In this document: piece by piece, positions 33,604 through 43,924 of the stretch
How the letters are laid out: each line of letters begins with the position of its first letter
Numbering within the stretch: the stretch's first letter is position 1
From: Candidatus Galacturonatibacter soehngenii
GTDB lineage: Bacteria > Bacillota > Clostridia > Lachnospirales > Lachnospiraceae
Assembly: GCF_008830185.1 (NCBI RefSeq)
Contig: NZ_WAGX01000007.1
Span: 454,073 to 518,072 of the forward strand
Direction of reading: 5' to 3'
Length of the DNA: 64,000 nt
Translations under genes and position numbers: made by a program
Notes under the pieces: model-generated
Told to the model about the DNA's origin: nothing
The model's database searches: none
The model's input: the letters and a program-made list of their open reading frames with translations, nothing else

Positions 33604-34296
33604 ATGCATCTATTAAAAAGGTTTTCAAATGAAACAGCTCGTGAGTATGCATATAGGATGTTAAGAGACAATATCATATCTCTTGAATTAGTCCCAGGGA
33701 GTACTGCAAGCGTATATGAGTTATCTGAAAAGTTAGGAATTAGCAGAACGCCAGTTAGAGAAGCCTTATTGGAACTAAATAGGACTGGAATTATTGAGGT
33801 TTACCCCCAAAAAGGCAATGTAATATCATATATTGACTTTGAAGCTGCAAACGAAGCAAGATTTCTTCGTTTGGCAATTGAGCGAGCTATATTAGAAGAG
33901 GTATGTGATTTGGTTACAGAAAAGGATTTTGAAGAGTTAGAATTTAATATTCAACTGCAAAAAGTAGCATTACAAAATCATCATACGGATAAATTATTAG
34001 AATTAGATAATGAATTTCATTTGAAACTATTCCAGATTGCAAATAAGGAACGTTTGTTTTATATCAAAGATTCTTTATATATTCATTTTGACCGAATAAG
34101 AAGTATAAGACTTGCTGCGATAAATGATGATAGAATTGTATGTGAACATAAAAAAATAATTAAGGCTCTAAAAGATAAAAACAAAGAAGAACTAAGACAT
34201 GCAATTGATAGTCATTTAAGTGGATATTCAAAAGAGGAGCAAGATACTATACGAAAGGCCTATCCTGAATATTTCTTGGAAAACCAAATTAAATAA
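33604..34296 (+). CDS. GntR family regulator, FadR/FCD type
   Basis: This 230-residue regulator has an N-terminal winged helix (AYRMLRDNIISLELVPGST, then LSEKLGISRTPVREALLELN) and a helical FCD effector domain with Asp/His metal ligands (DNEFHLKLF; SHLSGY). FCD regulators usually repress sugar-acid operons and release DNA on binding the acid. The palindrome TTAACATGTTAA before the TRAP operon is a candidate site (inference). It has its own promoter and is followed by a terminator. Confidence 0.9.
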   Translation: MHLLKRFSNETAREYAYRMLRDNIISLELVPGSTASVYELSEKLGISRTPVREALLELNRTGIIEVYPQKGNVISYIDFEAANEARFLRLAIERAILEEVCDLVTEKDFEELEFNIQLQKVALQNHHTDKLLELDNEFHLKLFQIANKERLFYIKDSLYIHFDRIRSIRLAAINDDRIVCEHKKIIKALKDKNKEELRHAIDSHLSGYSKEEQDTIRKAYPEYFLENQIK

Positions 34297-34329
34297 TAAG
34301 CTATATTCAACATTATATATGAATCAATA

Positions 34330-34356
34330 AACTGCCTATTATAAGGCAGTTTTATT
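34330..34356 (+). terminator. Intrinsic terminator after gntR
   Basis: AACTGCCT pairs with AGGCAGTT around a short loop (stem about 8 bp), followed by TTATT. Confidence 0.75.
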
Positions 34357-34427
34357 ATATAAAAAGATAATTACTCTTTATTTAAAAGACATCTTTCACC
34401 ATTTTAACGACAGGTGCGTATACTACA

Positions 34428-35435
34428 ATGGGGGTGATTATTCTGAATAAGCGAATCAATGCTGTATTTGAAGGCGGAGGTATGCGAGGAATTGGTCACG
34501 TAGGTGCAGCCTGCATTTTTGAAAAAAAGGGATATGAATTCGTTAATTTAGCAGGGTCTTCTGCGGGAGCAATTGTTGCGTCACTTTTAGCTGCAGGTTA
34601 TACTTGTGAAGAAATAAGAAAAGAGATGGATCATGTTAATTACATGAAGTTTAAGCAAGAATCCTTATTAGATCGGATCGGAACCATAGGAAAAGTAATC
34701 AGCATTCTTTATCATTATGGGATTTATAGTGCAGATTATTTTGAAGAGTGGTTAAATGACTTACTAAAAAAGAAAGGAAAAGTTACATTTAAAGATATAA
34801 AGACAGAAATAAATCCTTGCGGTGATGTGCCTTATCGCCTGCAGATTACAGCTTCTGATCTTACTGAACAAAAGCTTTTGATTTTGCCAAATGATTTGAA
34901 GGATTTTTGCATTGATCCTGATACTTTCCCGATTGCAAAGGCAGTACGTATGAGTATGAGTATACCCATTTTTTATGAGCCGTATCGATTAATGGATTGT
35001 AACGGTAAAGAACATTACATAGTAGATGGTGGACTACTTAGCAACTATCCGATATGGATCTTTGATAAGGTAAAAGCTTATCCACCTTGCCACACAATAG
35101 GATTTAAATTTATTGATGAAGCACAAGAGACAAAACGAGAAGTTAAAGATATGAAAATGAATATTATAGAATATATTTGGTCTTTGGCCTCGACAGGTTT
35201 AAATGCAAAAGATAAGCAATACATTTCTGCGTCAAAAGGTGATTATCAAAGAACAGTTACGATTCCAACTATCATACAATTAGACGGAAAAGAGAAAAAT
35301 ATTGGTGCAACTGATTTTGGAATATCGGATAAGGAAAGTGATGCTTTGTTTTATAATGGGAGTAAGGCAGCAAGGCATTTCTTGGATGTATGGAATTATG
35401 ATCAGTGGAAAAAAACATATCAAAGTTCAGATTAA
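34428..35435 (+). CDS. Patatin-like phospholipase
   Basis: This 335-residue cytosolic acyl hydrolase has the patatin oxyanion motif GGGMRGIGHVGA, the nucleophile elbow AGSSAGAIVASL (Ser in GxSxG) and the catalytic Asp in VDGGLLSNYP. Such enzymes remove acyl chains from membrane lipids. The start is uncertain: the ATG at 34428 is immediately followed by GGGGGTGAT, which looks like the ribosome binding site of a start a few codons later (34440-34443, non-ATG). It is a lone gene between terminators. Confidence 0.88.
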   Translation: MGVIILNKRINAVFEGGGMRGIGHVGAACIFEKKGYEFVNLAGSSAGAIVASLLAAGYTCEEIRKEMDHVNYMKFKQESLLDRIGTIGKVISILYHYGIYSADYFEEWLNDLLKKKGKVTFKDIKTEINPCGDVPYRLQITASDLTEQKLLILPNDLKDFCIDPDTFPIAKAVRMSMSIPIFYEPYRLMDCNGKEHYIVDGGLLSNYPIWIFDKVKAYPPCHTIGFKFIDEAQETKREVKDMKMNIIEYIWSLASTGLNAKDKQYISASKGDYQRTVTIPTIIQLDGKEKNIGATDFGISDKESDALFYNGSKAARHFLDVWNYDQWKKTYQSSD

Positions 35436-35463
35436 CCTTAAAAGTGAATATTGATATAGATGA

Positions 35464-35497
35464 AAAGAAGCACTGATTTACATAGTGCTTCTTTCTG
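35464..35497 (+). terminator. Intrinsic terminator after the patatin gene
   Basis: A perfect 11-bp stem (AAAGAAGCACT with AGTGCTTCTTT) with a nine-base loop, ending in T-rich sequence. Confidence 0.85.
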
Positions 35498-35690
35498 TGA
35501 AAAAAATGTTGAAATATAAATCCATCTAAAGTACTATGTTTACTGGGATTGCTATTTGTTATTGTGCAATAATAGCACTATATTCTGGAAAAATGATTGA
35601 CTTGTTATATGGAATAAGTTAAATTGTTAATATCAGATTCGATAAAATTCAACATATTATGTTGAAATTATAGTTAGGATGAGGAAGTAT

Positions 35691-38600
35691 ATGAATAATT
35701 TATCTGTTTTAATCTATGGGATATATTTTGTAGCGGCATCGTTTAGTATTGGAATGGGAGTCTATTTTCTGTACAAGAATATTAATACAAGTTTAAATAA
35801 ACTAGCTTTTTTGTTTTGTACGTCCTTAAGCTGTTGGTGTTTTGGAGCAGCACTTTCTTTGGTAGCTAAAAGTGATGAGATAAGTTTTCTATGGGTTAGA
35901 TTCTCTGCAATTGGAATGGCAACATTTTATGCGTTTTTAATCCATTATATTTTGATTTTAACCAATCAAGAAAAATTTTTAAAAAAGAAAGGATCAAAGT
36001 TCCTTCTTTATTTACCATGTGCAATTGCTGTTTATATAGTAGCCATTTCAGAACCTATTACAAAACAACTCTATACCTTGATTAAGACTCCGATTGGCTA
36101 TGTATTTGTTATCGAAAATGGAATGTGGAATTACCTTTTTGATTTATATTCACTTAGCTCAATGGTACTTGGAATACTACTGGTTTATTTCTGGAAAAAA
36201 CAATGTAATGATATGAATCAGAGAAAACAAGCATATTTACTTTTATTAACCTATTATATCGCTTTTTGTTCGATTGCAGTAACGAAATTGTTGGATATAT
36301 TTTTAGAGCATCATTATTTTTATATTATTACACCGTTGATTTTTATCTTCCCTATTTTTGGTATTTTTTATTCCATACGAAATTATAACTTGATGAAAGC
36401 AGATTCTTGGATTGAGGACAATGTATTTGTTGAACAGTTTCGAACAAAGATTATCAGATACTTGGCACAAGCATTTGTTTTTGGAGGAATGCTATATCTG
36501 TTAACACAATTTATATATCATAAACAAGCTAATTTGTTTCAAGTCATTGGATTTACATTTATTTTAGTTTTATTTGGTGCTGGCATATATTTGGTACATC
36601 GATACATACCAAAAAAAGAGTTGAAGATAATATTGTATTCGGTAATACTTTCTTTTGCAATACCAGTTATCACCTTAAGATTTGCTGATGATGGAGCTAT
36701 TACAGTATGGGCGTTTTCGTTTATAATTATAATAGCAACACTTCTTTTTAACAATGCAACAATACTTACCATGGTATCTACATCGATCATGTTTACGCAG
36801 TTTTATCTGTGGATATTTGCTCCTTACAAAGAGGTTGCTTTGGATAACTCCGATTTTTTTGCACGAGTTGGTTTAATCGGAATTACAATTATGTTAATTC
36901 AACACATAAATAGGATTTACTTGCTAAGGCTTAATCAGCTGTCAGAAAAAGTACAGGCCCATGATCTCTTGTTTTTGGTATCCTCTCATGTGATTCAAGT
37001 CAACAATGAAAATACAAAGGAAAAGATGAAAGAGGTATTGAATTTAATCTGTGATTATGTTCAGGCAGATAGAGCCCACATCTATTTTAGAGAAACACAA
37101 GAATTAGCAGAGGATGAAGCTTATTACTTCTGGTGCAACGAAGGAAACAATAATGTAGATAGATACTCATTGCAAGATATTAATATAGTTAGATTTCCAT
37201 GGATTAAACAACAACTAAAAGACAATGGAGTGGTTTTAGTATCAAATGTAGACGAATTAGCCAAAGAAGCAGAAGCAGAAAAAATATTCTTGCTGAATCA
37301 GCAGGTAAAATCTGTATTGATAATACCCCTGAAAAGGCAAGAGCATAACATTGGTTTTTTAAGAATCGATTACGTATCAAATAAAAAGAAGTTCGACGAA
37401 TCCTTTACAAAGATATTAATGACGATTGGAAATATTTTGGGAGAAGCTCATATAAAAATCTGCTCTGAGAAAAAAATGGAAAAAATGGCATATTATGATC
37501 AGCTAACCAATATTCCAAATAGACAGATGTTTTCGAAATGCATCAATCAAGTAATTGAAAAGTCTCATCAAAACGGAGGTTTGTTTGGCATTATTTTTCT
37601 TGATCTTGATTCATTTAAAATTGTAAATGACACACTCGGTCACCATTACGGAGATAAAATACTGATTATGATTGCGGACAGGCTTGCTAAATGTATTCGT
37701 AAGACCGATACAGTTTGTCGTTTTGGTGGAGATGAATTTTTAATTATGCTAAATGATGTTACCTGCAAAGCGGATATCGAAACCGTTGCAGCCAAAATCA
37801 TCAAACAACTAGAACAACCTTTATATATTGAAGAACAAGAATTTAATATTACTGCAAGTGTTGGTATTTCAATTTTCCCAGTAGATGGTATGGATAATGA
37901 TACCCTAATTAAGAATGCAGATATTGCTATGTATAAAGCAAAAACGAGTGGAAGAAATCAATTTGTTTTTTGCTCACCAGAGATGAAAGAAGAGATTGAG
38001 CAGTCACTTATTCTTACGAACAATTTATATCATGCGCAAGAAAGAAGTGAGTTTTCAATTGTGTATCAACCGCAGGTTGCAATCGAAACAGGAGAAATTA
38101 TTGCAGTGGAAGCACTAGCTAGATGGTATCATCCAGAACTTGGAATGATATCACCAGGAATCTTCATTCCGATTGCGGAACATACGAGCTTGATTAATTC
38201 TATTGGAGAATGGGTTCTTAAAACGGCTTGTGCGCAGAATAAGAAATGGCAAGAACAAGGCCTAAAGCCAGTGAGGATGGCAGTTAATGTTTCTGTAAAC
38301 CAACTTCTTAATTCTAATTTTACAAATATTGTTATGAAGGTTTTGGAAGAGACAGGTCTGGAAGCAAGGTACTTAGAGCTAGAAATTACTGAAAATGTTG
38401 CAATGCAAGAGTCGGAATATATCATTGAAGTACTAACAAAACTAAAGACTTTAGGGGTTTCTTTAGCTATTGACGATTTTGGTATTGAATATTCTTCCTT
38501 AAACCGTATTAAGATGTTACCAATCGATCGTTTAAAGATTGATATGCATTTCATAAAAGGTATCTTAACTTGTGACAAGGATAAAGTAATCGTTGATGTA

Positions 38601-38783
38601 ATTATAAAGCTTGCCAAGGACTTAAAACTAAAAGTCATTGCAGAAGGCGTTGAAACCATTGAACAACTAGACTACCTAATTGAGAAAAAGTGTGATGAAG
38701 TACAAGGGTATTATTTTTACAAACCATTATCCGATGATGAAATAACCAAAGTATTGACAAATTTGACCAATAATAGACAGTAA
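35691..38783 (+). CDS. Membrane GGDEF-EAL protein with GAF domain (c-di-GMP turnover)
   Basis: This protein of about 1030 residues begins with seven to eight membrane segments in the style of the histidine-kinase N-terminal 7TM sensor, then further hydrophobic segments up to about residue 400, a GAF-like domain (about 420-590), GGDEF and EAL domains. The GGDEF site is intact (RFGGDEF), with an RxxD inhibitory site (RKTD) exactly five residues before it. The EAL part keeps EALAR, ELEITEN, DDFG and EGVET, so both synthesis and hydrolysis of c-di-GMP are possible. ATG at 35691 follows GAGGAAG. Upstream 35498-35690 holds no gene. Confidence 0.93.
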   Translation: MNNLSVLIYGIYFVAASFSIGMGVYFLYKNINTSLNKLAFLFCTSLSCWCFGAALSLVAKSDEISFLWVRFSAIGMATFYAFLIHYILILTNQEKFLKKKGSKFLLYLPCAIAVYIVAISEPITKQLYTLIKTPIGYVFVIENGMWNYLFDLYSLSSMVLGILLVYFWKKQCNDMNQRKQAYLLLLTYYIAFCSIAVTKLLDIFLEHHYFYIITPLIFIFPIFGIFYSIRNYNLMKADSWIEDNVFVEQFRTKIIRYLAQAFVFGGMLYLLTQFIYHKQANLFQVIGFTFILVLFGAGIYLVHRYIPKKELKIILYSVILSFAIPVITLRFADDGAITVWAFSFIIIIATLLFNNATILTMVSTSIMFTQFYLWIFAPYKEVALDNSDFFARVGLIGITIMLIQHINRIYLLRLNQLSEKVQAHDLLFLVSSHVIQVNNENTKEKMKEVLNLICDYVQADRAHIYFRETQELAEDEAYYFWCNEGNNNVDRYSLQDINIVRFPWIKQQLKDNGVVLVSNVDELAKEAEAEKIFLLNQQVKSVLIIPLKRQEHNIGFLRIDYVSNKKKFDESFTKILMTIGNILGEAHIKICSEKKMEKMAYYDQLTNIPNRQMFSKCINQVIEKSHQNGGLFGIIFLDLDSFKIVNDTLGHHYGDKILIMIADRLAKCIRKTDTVCRFGGDEFLIMLNDVTCKADIETVAAKIIKQLEQPLYIEEQEFNITASVGISIFPVDGMDNDTLIKNADIAMYKAKTSGRNQFVFCSPEMKEEIEQSLILTNNLYHAQERSEFSIVYQPQVAIETGEIIAVEALARWYHPELGMISPGIFIPIAEHTSLINSIGEWVLKTACAQNKKWQEQGLKPVRMAVNVSVNQLLNSNFTNIVMKVLEETGLEARYLELEITENVAMQESEYIIEVLTKLKTLGVSLAIDDFGIEYSSLNRIKMLPIDRLKIDMHFIKGILTCDKDKVIVDVIIKLAKDLKLKVIAEGVETIEQLDYLIEKKCDEVQGYYFYKPLSDDEITKVLTNLTNNRQ

Positions 38784-38880
38784 AATAAAAGATATTTTGC
38801 GAATTTTTGTATTTTTTTCTTTTCCTTTGATATGTTATGATAGTATAGTATTTACGAATTAGCATATTGGAGGAATTTTT

Positions 38881-40857
38881 ATGAAATTACGAACATTACT
38901 TACTCTTGCATTTACCTGCATCATTATTAGTGCAATCTCGGTTTTGGCTATTTACGCAGATTATGTAGTTCAAAATCAAACAGAAGCTAAAATTGAAGAG
39001 AAATTGTCTTCAACAGTAACACATTTGGAAGATAGTATTGAAGGCTGGCTTATGAGCAAGGTGCAGATTGTAGAAGCTCTCGCAGCATTACAAAGTGAGG
39101 AAATCGGAAGTGAAGTTACTCCAAATTATTTAAACCAAATTCTTCAAACAGCTAGTAACAAAGGAATTGTTTCAGATATATACATTGGGACAGAAGAAGG
39201 AAGAATGATTGTTGGCTCGTTATGGGAGGTGCCACCTGATTTTGATCCCAAGCAAAGACCTTGGTATCAGGAAGCGCAAAACAGTGATGGCATTATCTTT
39301 ACGGATACTTATGTAGATGCTCAAACACAGCAAATTACCATTTCAATTGCATCCGCAATTCGTTCTAAAACAGGAGATATGCTTGGCGTTATTTCTATCG
39401 ACTTACGACTTGATGCAATAACGAATCAGGTAAATGCCCAAAAGATTGGTGAATCAGGGTATGCGTTTTTAATAGATGAAAACGGTGTGTTTTTGGCACA
39501 TCCTGACAAAACTCTTTTAAACACAAATATTTTGGAGGTACCAGGATTAGAGAAACTAGGACAAAAACTTCTTTCTAAGGATTCAGGTAATGAAAAATAT
39601 ACATTAAATAATGAGAACAAAGTAGTTACATTTAAAAAACTAGAAGGAACTTCTTGGATAATTGGTGCTACCATACCGGAGAAGGAAGTTTATCAAGAAC
39701 TTACAACCGTTCGTGTCTCCTTTGTTGGTATTTCAATTATACTATTAGCAATCATTCTAGTTGTTGCAATTGTTACTTCTAATATTTTAACGAGACCTAT
39801 TAAGAATATGACAAATGCAGCGATACAGGTTGCAAATGGACAACTTAACATACAGATAAAGGAAGATGGTGCAAAGGAAATTCGTGAATTAGCCAATGCC
39901 TTTAACCGTATGTCTCATAATATCAGAAATCTGGTATTAGAAATTTCTGAAGTAGCAACTATGGTAGATTCTTCCTCCAATGAAGTGAATGAATTGATTG
40001 CAAGCACAAAGAATATATCTGATGATATATCAAATACTACAAATGAGTTAGCAAAAGGCGCGCAAGAACAATCTCAATCCGTAACAATTGGAGCAGAGAT
40101 GGTGAATCAGATTACGGAGTCAATTAATCGAATTACAAAGGATAGTGAAGAATCCTATGAAAAGATTAATGATGTAAATAATTCTGTTATGAATGGTTTA
40201 AGGGTAATAGATAACCAAGCTGACTTAATGAAAAATAATAAAAAGTCAACCTATAAGATGAAAGATGCAATTAATCAATTAGAAGAAAAATCACATGTCA
40301 TTAAAGAAATTGCCGAAGTAATAGGAGAAATTGCGAATCAGACGAATTTGCTATCCTTAAATGCTGCAATTGAAGCTGCTAGAGCAGGAGAAAATGGTAA
40401 AGGCTTTGCAGTTGTAGCAGATGAAGTGAGAAAGCTTGCAGAACAATCAGCTAAATTCAGTGGTGAAATAGGAGCGTTATTAAAAGATATTCAGGAAAAG
40501 ACCTTGCAAAGTGTTGATGAAGTAGCACAGGTGCAAAAAATAGTGGATGAGCAGGAGATATCATTAGAAGAAACCAGAAAACTTTATATCGATATCGAAA
40601 ATAAAATGCATGATGTAGTAGAAAGAACGGTTCGTATTACGGAAGAGACAAAGCAAATACAAGAGCAGTCAGAGCAAGCTTCAAATTCAATTGAAGAAGT
40701 AGCAGCCGTAACACAGCAAAGTGCCGCAGCAACCCAAGAAGTTGCAAGTTCTACACAAGAACAAAATGATGCGGTTATGAAAATAAATGATGAAGTTGAA
40801 GTGCTTGTAAAAAAAGCAAATGAACTACTAGACGTCATTCAACAGTTTCATATCTAG
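38881..40857 (+). CDS. Methyl-accepting chemotaxis protein with dCache domain
   Basis: This 658-residue receptor has an N-terminal TM ([19 protein letters not shown]), an outer dCache ligand domain (about 35-275; [20 protein letters not shown] is its usual site region), a second TM ([18 protein letters not shown]), HAMP ([20 protein letters not shown]) and the signalling hairpin [20 protein letters not shown]. dCache receptors often bind amino acids or organic acids. A GGAGGA site precedes the ATG. The asparaginase gene follows after 21 bases, so the ligand may be an amino acid (inference). Confidence 0.93.
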   Translation: MKLRTLLTLAFTCIIISAISVLAIYADYVVQNQTEAKIEEKLSSTVTHLEDSIEGWLMSKVQIVEALAALQSEEIGSEVTPNYLNQILQTASNKGIVSDIYIGTEEGRMIVGSLWEVPPDFDPKQRPWYQEAQNSDGIIFTDTYVDAQTQQITISIASAIRSKTGDMLGVISIDLRLDAITNQVNAQKIGESGYAFLIDENGVFLAHPDKTLLNTNILEVPGLEKLGQKLLSKDSGNEKYTLNNENKVVTFKKLEGTSWIIGATIPEKEVYQELTTVRVSFVGISIILLAIILVVAIVTSNILTRPIKNMTNAAIQVANGQLNIQIKEDGAKEIRELANAFNRMSHNIRNLVLEISEVATMVDSSSNEVNELIASTKNISDDISNTTNELAKGAQEQSQSVTIGAEMVNQITESINRITKDSEESYEKINDVNNSVMNGLRVIDNQADLMKNNKKSTYKMKDAINQLEEKSHVIKEIAEVIGEIANQTNLLSLNAAIEAARAGENGKGFAVVADEVRKLAEQSAKFSGEIGALLKDIQEKTLQSVDEVAQVQKIVDEQEISLEETRKLYIDIENKMHDVVERTVRITEETKQIQEQSEQASNSIEEVAAVTQQSAAATQEVASSTQEQNDAVMKINDEVEVLVKKANELLDVIQQFHI

Positions 40858-40878
40858 AATAGCTTAAAGGATGAAATT

Positions 40879-41895
40879 ATGAAAAAAATATTATTAATCG
40901 CAACGGGTGGTACCATTGCTTCTTCTGAAAGTGAAGCGGGGTTGCTACCAACAATTGATGCAAAACAAATTCTAGAATATATACCAGATATTGAATCGAT
41001 TTGTCATTTGACAGGTATATCTATTATGAGTATAGACAGTACCAATATGAATCCAAAACGAATGGTTCGAATTGCAGAAGCAATCAATGATAACTATAAG
41101 GATTATGATGGGTTCGTAGTTACTCATGGAACGGATACGATGGGATATACGGCGGCGGCATTGACGTATATGCTTGAGAATGTCAATAAGCCAGTTGTTT
41201 TAACTGGCTCTCAAATTGCTATTGAAGCAATGAATACAGATGCAAAGAAAAATTTATCAGATGCCATTCGCTTTTCCTGCGAGGAACTTAGAGGTGTTTT
41301 TGTTGCCTTTGATGGAAAAATGATAAGTGGTACACATGCTGTCAAGATGAAAACAAGGAGTATGGACTCTTTTAAAAGTATTAATTTTCCAGCCGTTGCA
41401 GACATTATGCTTGGAAAAATAACCGTTAACAGTGCTTTAAACTATGGAAACCATTGGGAAAAGCTTGAGGATAGTAACACAAATACGTTTCAAATAAAAA
41501 CAAATTTATGTGAAAACATCTTTATATTAAAGCTATTTCCTGGTATGAAGCCTTCCATATTTTCTTTTATTAAAGAAAATTATAAAGGAGTCATCATTGA
41601 AAGTTTTGGTATCGGCGGTATTCCAAGTGAGGAATATGACATAGTTTTGGAAGTGTCAAAGTTAATTGAAGCAGGAATTGCAGTGGTAATCACAACACAA
41701 TGCCTTTATGAAGGAATTGATTTAAATATTTATGCGGTTGGTAAAAGACTTGCAAAACAAGAGGTAATCTATGCAGCAGATATGACTACCGAAGCCCTTT
41801 CCATGAAACTGATGTGGGCTCTTGGAAATTATCAAAATCTAAAAGACGTCAAACAATTTATTGAGACACCTATTTTTGCAGACCGAAATTACTAA
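40879..41895 (+). CDS. ansA: L-asparaginase (type I, AnsA-like)
   Basis: This 338-residue cytosolic asparaginase has the catalytic Thr12 in ATGGTIASS, the second conserved TxD motif in THGTDTMGYTAA, and GSQIAIEAMNTDAKKNL. It hydrolyses asparagine to aspartate and ammonia. No signal peptide is present, in line with type I. It is 21 bases after the chemoreceptor and its 3' end overlaps the convergent unknown gene by 26 bases. Confidence 0.93.
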   Translation: MKKILLIATGGTIASSESEAGLLPTIDAKQILEYIPDIESICHLTGISIMSIDSTNMNPKRMVRIAEAINDNYKDYDGFVVTHGTDTMGYTAAALTYMLENVNKPVVLTGSQIAIEAMNTDAKKNLSDAIRFSCEELRGVFVAFDGKMISGTHAVKMKTRSMDSFKSINFPAVADIMLGKITVNSALNYGNHWEKLEDSNTNTFQIKTNLCENIFILKLFPGMKPSIFSFIKENYKGVIIESFGIGGIPSEEYDIVLEVSKLIEAGIAVVITTQCLYEGIDLNIYAVGKRLAKQEVIYAADMTTEALSMKLMWALGNYQNLKDVKQFIETPIFADRNY

Positions 41896-42775
41896 AATTT
41901 AAATTCAAATCAGGATTTAAAATGGATAATTTAAGCTGTTGATCTTGTGGTTTAAGGAGATTCATTTTTTGAAAAGTACCCTTAATACAAACATTTTCAT
42001 GAAGTAGAATATCATAACCATTGGTGATACGTATAAAATCAAAGCGATAGCTTGCTTTGGGATTAGAAGCATAAACATATACTATATTACCCTCATGCTT
42101 TACTTGGTCGATTTGTGTTATTAACTCATACCAATCTTTGTAGACAAAAGTTACTAAACTAGTCGCAGAATAAATCCATCCATGATCAGGCGCGCAAAGA
42201 AAATCCTCTGGAAGACTGCTAATTTTACTAATCTTCCAGCCTGATACAGCGTTAAACGTAGTTGAAATAATACCATAATGGTATACAAAGTAACTGCCTA
42301 TTCTTAATGTAGTAAGCTGTTCTAAAGCAGAGGGACCTGTAATTGATTCTATTTCAAACATATAATAACAGGTGTTAAAATTTGTTGTTCCAGGATGAAA
42401 TGCTTTATGTAAATTTAATAGTGTAATATGCCCAATGCCCTGAAAAGAATGTATAAATTCTTCCAAGGGCATTTGTGCTTGCAGACTAGGCGTAAGCAAT
42501 TCATAGGCGTAGGGATAAGGCAAAAGAGAATCACCAATTGACCCGCACCCACCAAGATAACCAGGCATGTTTGAAGCATTTGCTAAAATCCCAAAGTAAG
42601 CTAAGATTACATCCTTACCATTTTTAAAAATTTTGTTAATAAAAGGAGGAGCATCATAGTCTTTTACAAAATCAGCAAACACATAAGGATTATCAACTGG
42701 CGGGCATTTGGAAGGCCTTCGAAATCGTTTTGTAGAGTATTCATTTAAATTTGAATTATAATATAAACATGTCAT
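41870..42775 (-). CDS. Protein of unknown function (301 aa)
   Basis: This protein has no signal peptide or membrane segment and no domain that I recognise. It is rich in Tyr, Phe, Asn and Pro, with a Gly-rich stretch GYLGGCGSIGDSLLP near residues 70-90 and a likely beta-rich C-terminal half. A GGGGTG-type ribosome binding site precedes the start on the minus strand. Codon use matches the neighbours and the frame is uninterrupted, so it is a real gene. It overlaps the 3' end of ansA by 26 bases, sharing the transcript end. A role cannot be inferred. Confidence 0.7.
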   Translation of the reverse strand: MTCLYYNSNLNEYSTKRFRRPSKCPPVDNPYVFADFVKDYDAPPFINKIFKNGKDVILAYFGILANASNMPGYLGGCGSIGDSLLPYPYAYELLTPSLQAQMPLEEFIHSFQGIGHITLLNLHKAFHPGTTNFNTCYYMFEIESITGPSALEQLTTLRIGSYFVYHYGIISTTFNAVSGWKISKISSLPEDFLCAPDHGWIYSATSLVTFVYKDWYELITQIDQVKHEGNIVYVYASNPKASYRFDFIRITNGYDILLHENVCIKGTFQKMNLLKPQDQQLKLSILNPDLNLNFSNFGLQK

Positions 42776-42830
42776 AGTTTATCACCCCTTTTAAAAGGTA
42801 TATGAAGGAGGAGACATGATTATAACATGT

Positions 42831-43724
42831 TTATCGCAAATCGTAGGTTTCAATTGGTTCTGGACCGCGGATAACGTAACGTTCAATGTGTAATACTCCT
42901 TTTGGATCACAGCGTACTCTCCAGTCAACCATCATGATTTGATTATCTTTGATTTCGATTCCCGTAATGCCTTTTGAGTGAATGCAGCAACCTGAGTTAA
43001 AATAAGGCAGCGTATTTTTTTTAGGAAATCTTGGTCGGTGAGTATGTCCGCAAATCAGCATTATTTTGTGATTGCGAATCCATTCTTTATAGGTTCTTTC
43101 TACCTTATGTCTCGTAAATTGATTCCTTGCAGGACTAGCTGGGTTGTGAAAGCCTACAACATGTAGATAGCGCCAGAAATAACGTAAGGTAAACATAGAT
43201 ATCATCCATAGTTGATCGTTCATTAAATCACCTTGATGCCCGTGTACTACAAATATTTCTTGTTTTGTTTTTTTGTGTTTCAAAATCAATGCCTCACAAG
43301 GCTTGATTCCAGTTAGAAGCTCTTTTGTGTTGCGATTGTATTCATCGTGATAGTAATAATATGTTTTCTCTACAAACTTTTTGTTTCTTAAAAAAATATT
43401 ATGATTTCCATATAAAAGAATGAATCGATTATCGTCATAAAACTTTTTGATTTCCAAAAAGATATCGCTGTGTGCGAGTCGTATTAATTTAAAATCTGGA
43501 TACTCCCACATTTCATCTCCGTCACCTACCTCAACATAGGTATAGCCATGATTATAATAATAATTGAGTGCATGTAAAAGTAAAATTTGATTTCTTGCAA
43601 ATTCATCTGAAACACTGTCATCACCACGATGACAATCACTAAAAAAGATATATTTGGAGTGTTTATCGAAATATTCAATTTTTGCATTTTGATATGCCTT
43701 TGATAACCTTTTATCTGTAAACAT
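42831..43724 (-). CDS. Calcineurin-like metallophosphoesterase
   Basis: This 297-residue phosphoesterase contains the five metal motifs in order: FFSDCHRGDD, VEVGDGDEMWE, LLYGNHN, VVHGHQGD and ICGHTHRP. It is likely cytosolic and hydrolyses a phosphate ester or diester; the substrate is unknown. Aromatic and His-rich inserts (TYYYYHDEYNRN) between motifs are unusual for cAMP-type enzymes and resemble the LpxH/YbbF-like branch only loosely. AAGGAG precedes the ATG on the minus strand. It lies upstream of the unknown gene in the same direction (55-base gap). Confidence 0.85.
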   Translation of the reverse strand: MFTDKRLSKAYQNAKIEYFDKHSKYIFFSDCHRGDDSVSDEFARNQILLLHALNYYYNHGYTYVEVGDGDEMWEYPDFKLIRLAHSDIFLEIKKFYDDNRFILLYGNHNIFLRNKKFVEKTYYYYHDEYNRNTKELLTGIKPCEALILKHKKTKQEIFVVHGHQGDLMNDQLWMISMFTLRYFWRYLHVVGFHNPASPARNQFTRHKVERTYKEWIRNHKIMLICGHTHRPRFPKKNTLPYFNSGCCIHSKGITGIEIKDNQIMMVDWRVRCDPKGVLHIERYVIRGPEPIETYDLR

Positions 43725-43924
43725 AAGTTCTCCTTACTGCTCTTGTTATTAGAACGCCAACCTTTTCTTATTACTTTATTCTTAGTATATAAGATACTAG
43801 CAATATTATTCGAAGTACAAAAAACTTACAACTTTCTTTCTTATTCTTAGTATTGTTGCGAACGGACTTATCATATGATAGAATAGGCAATATTTGAAAG
43901 GAGAAGATATTACTTTAGGCATAA

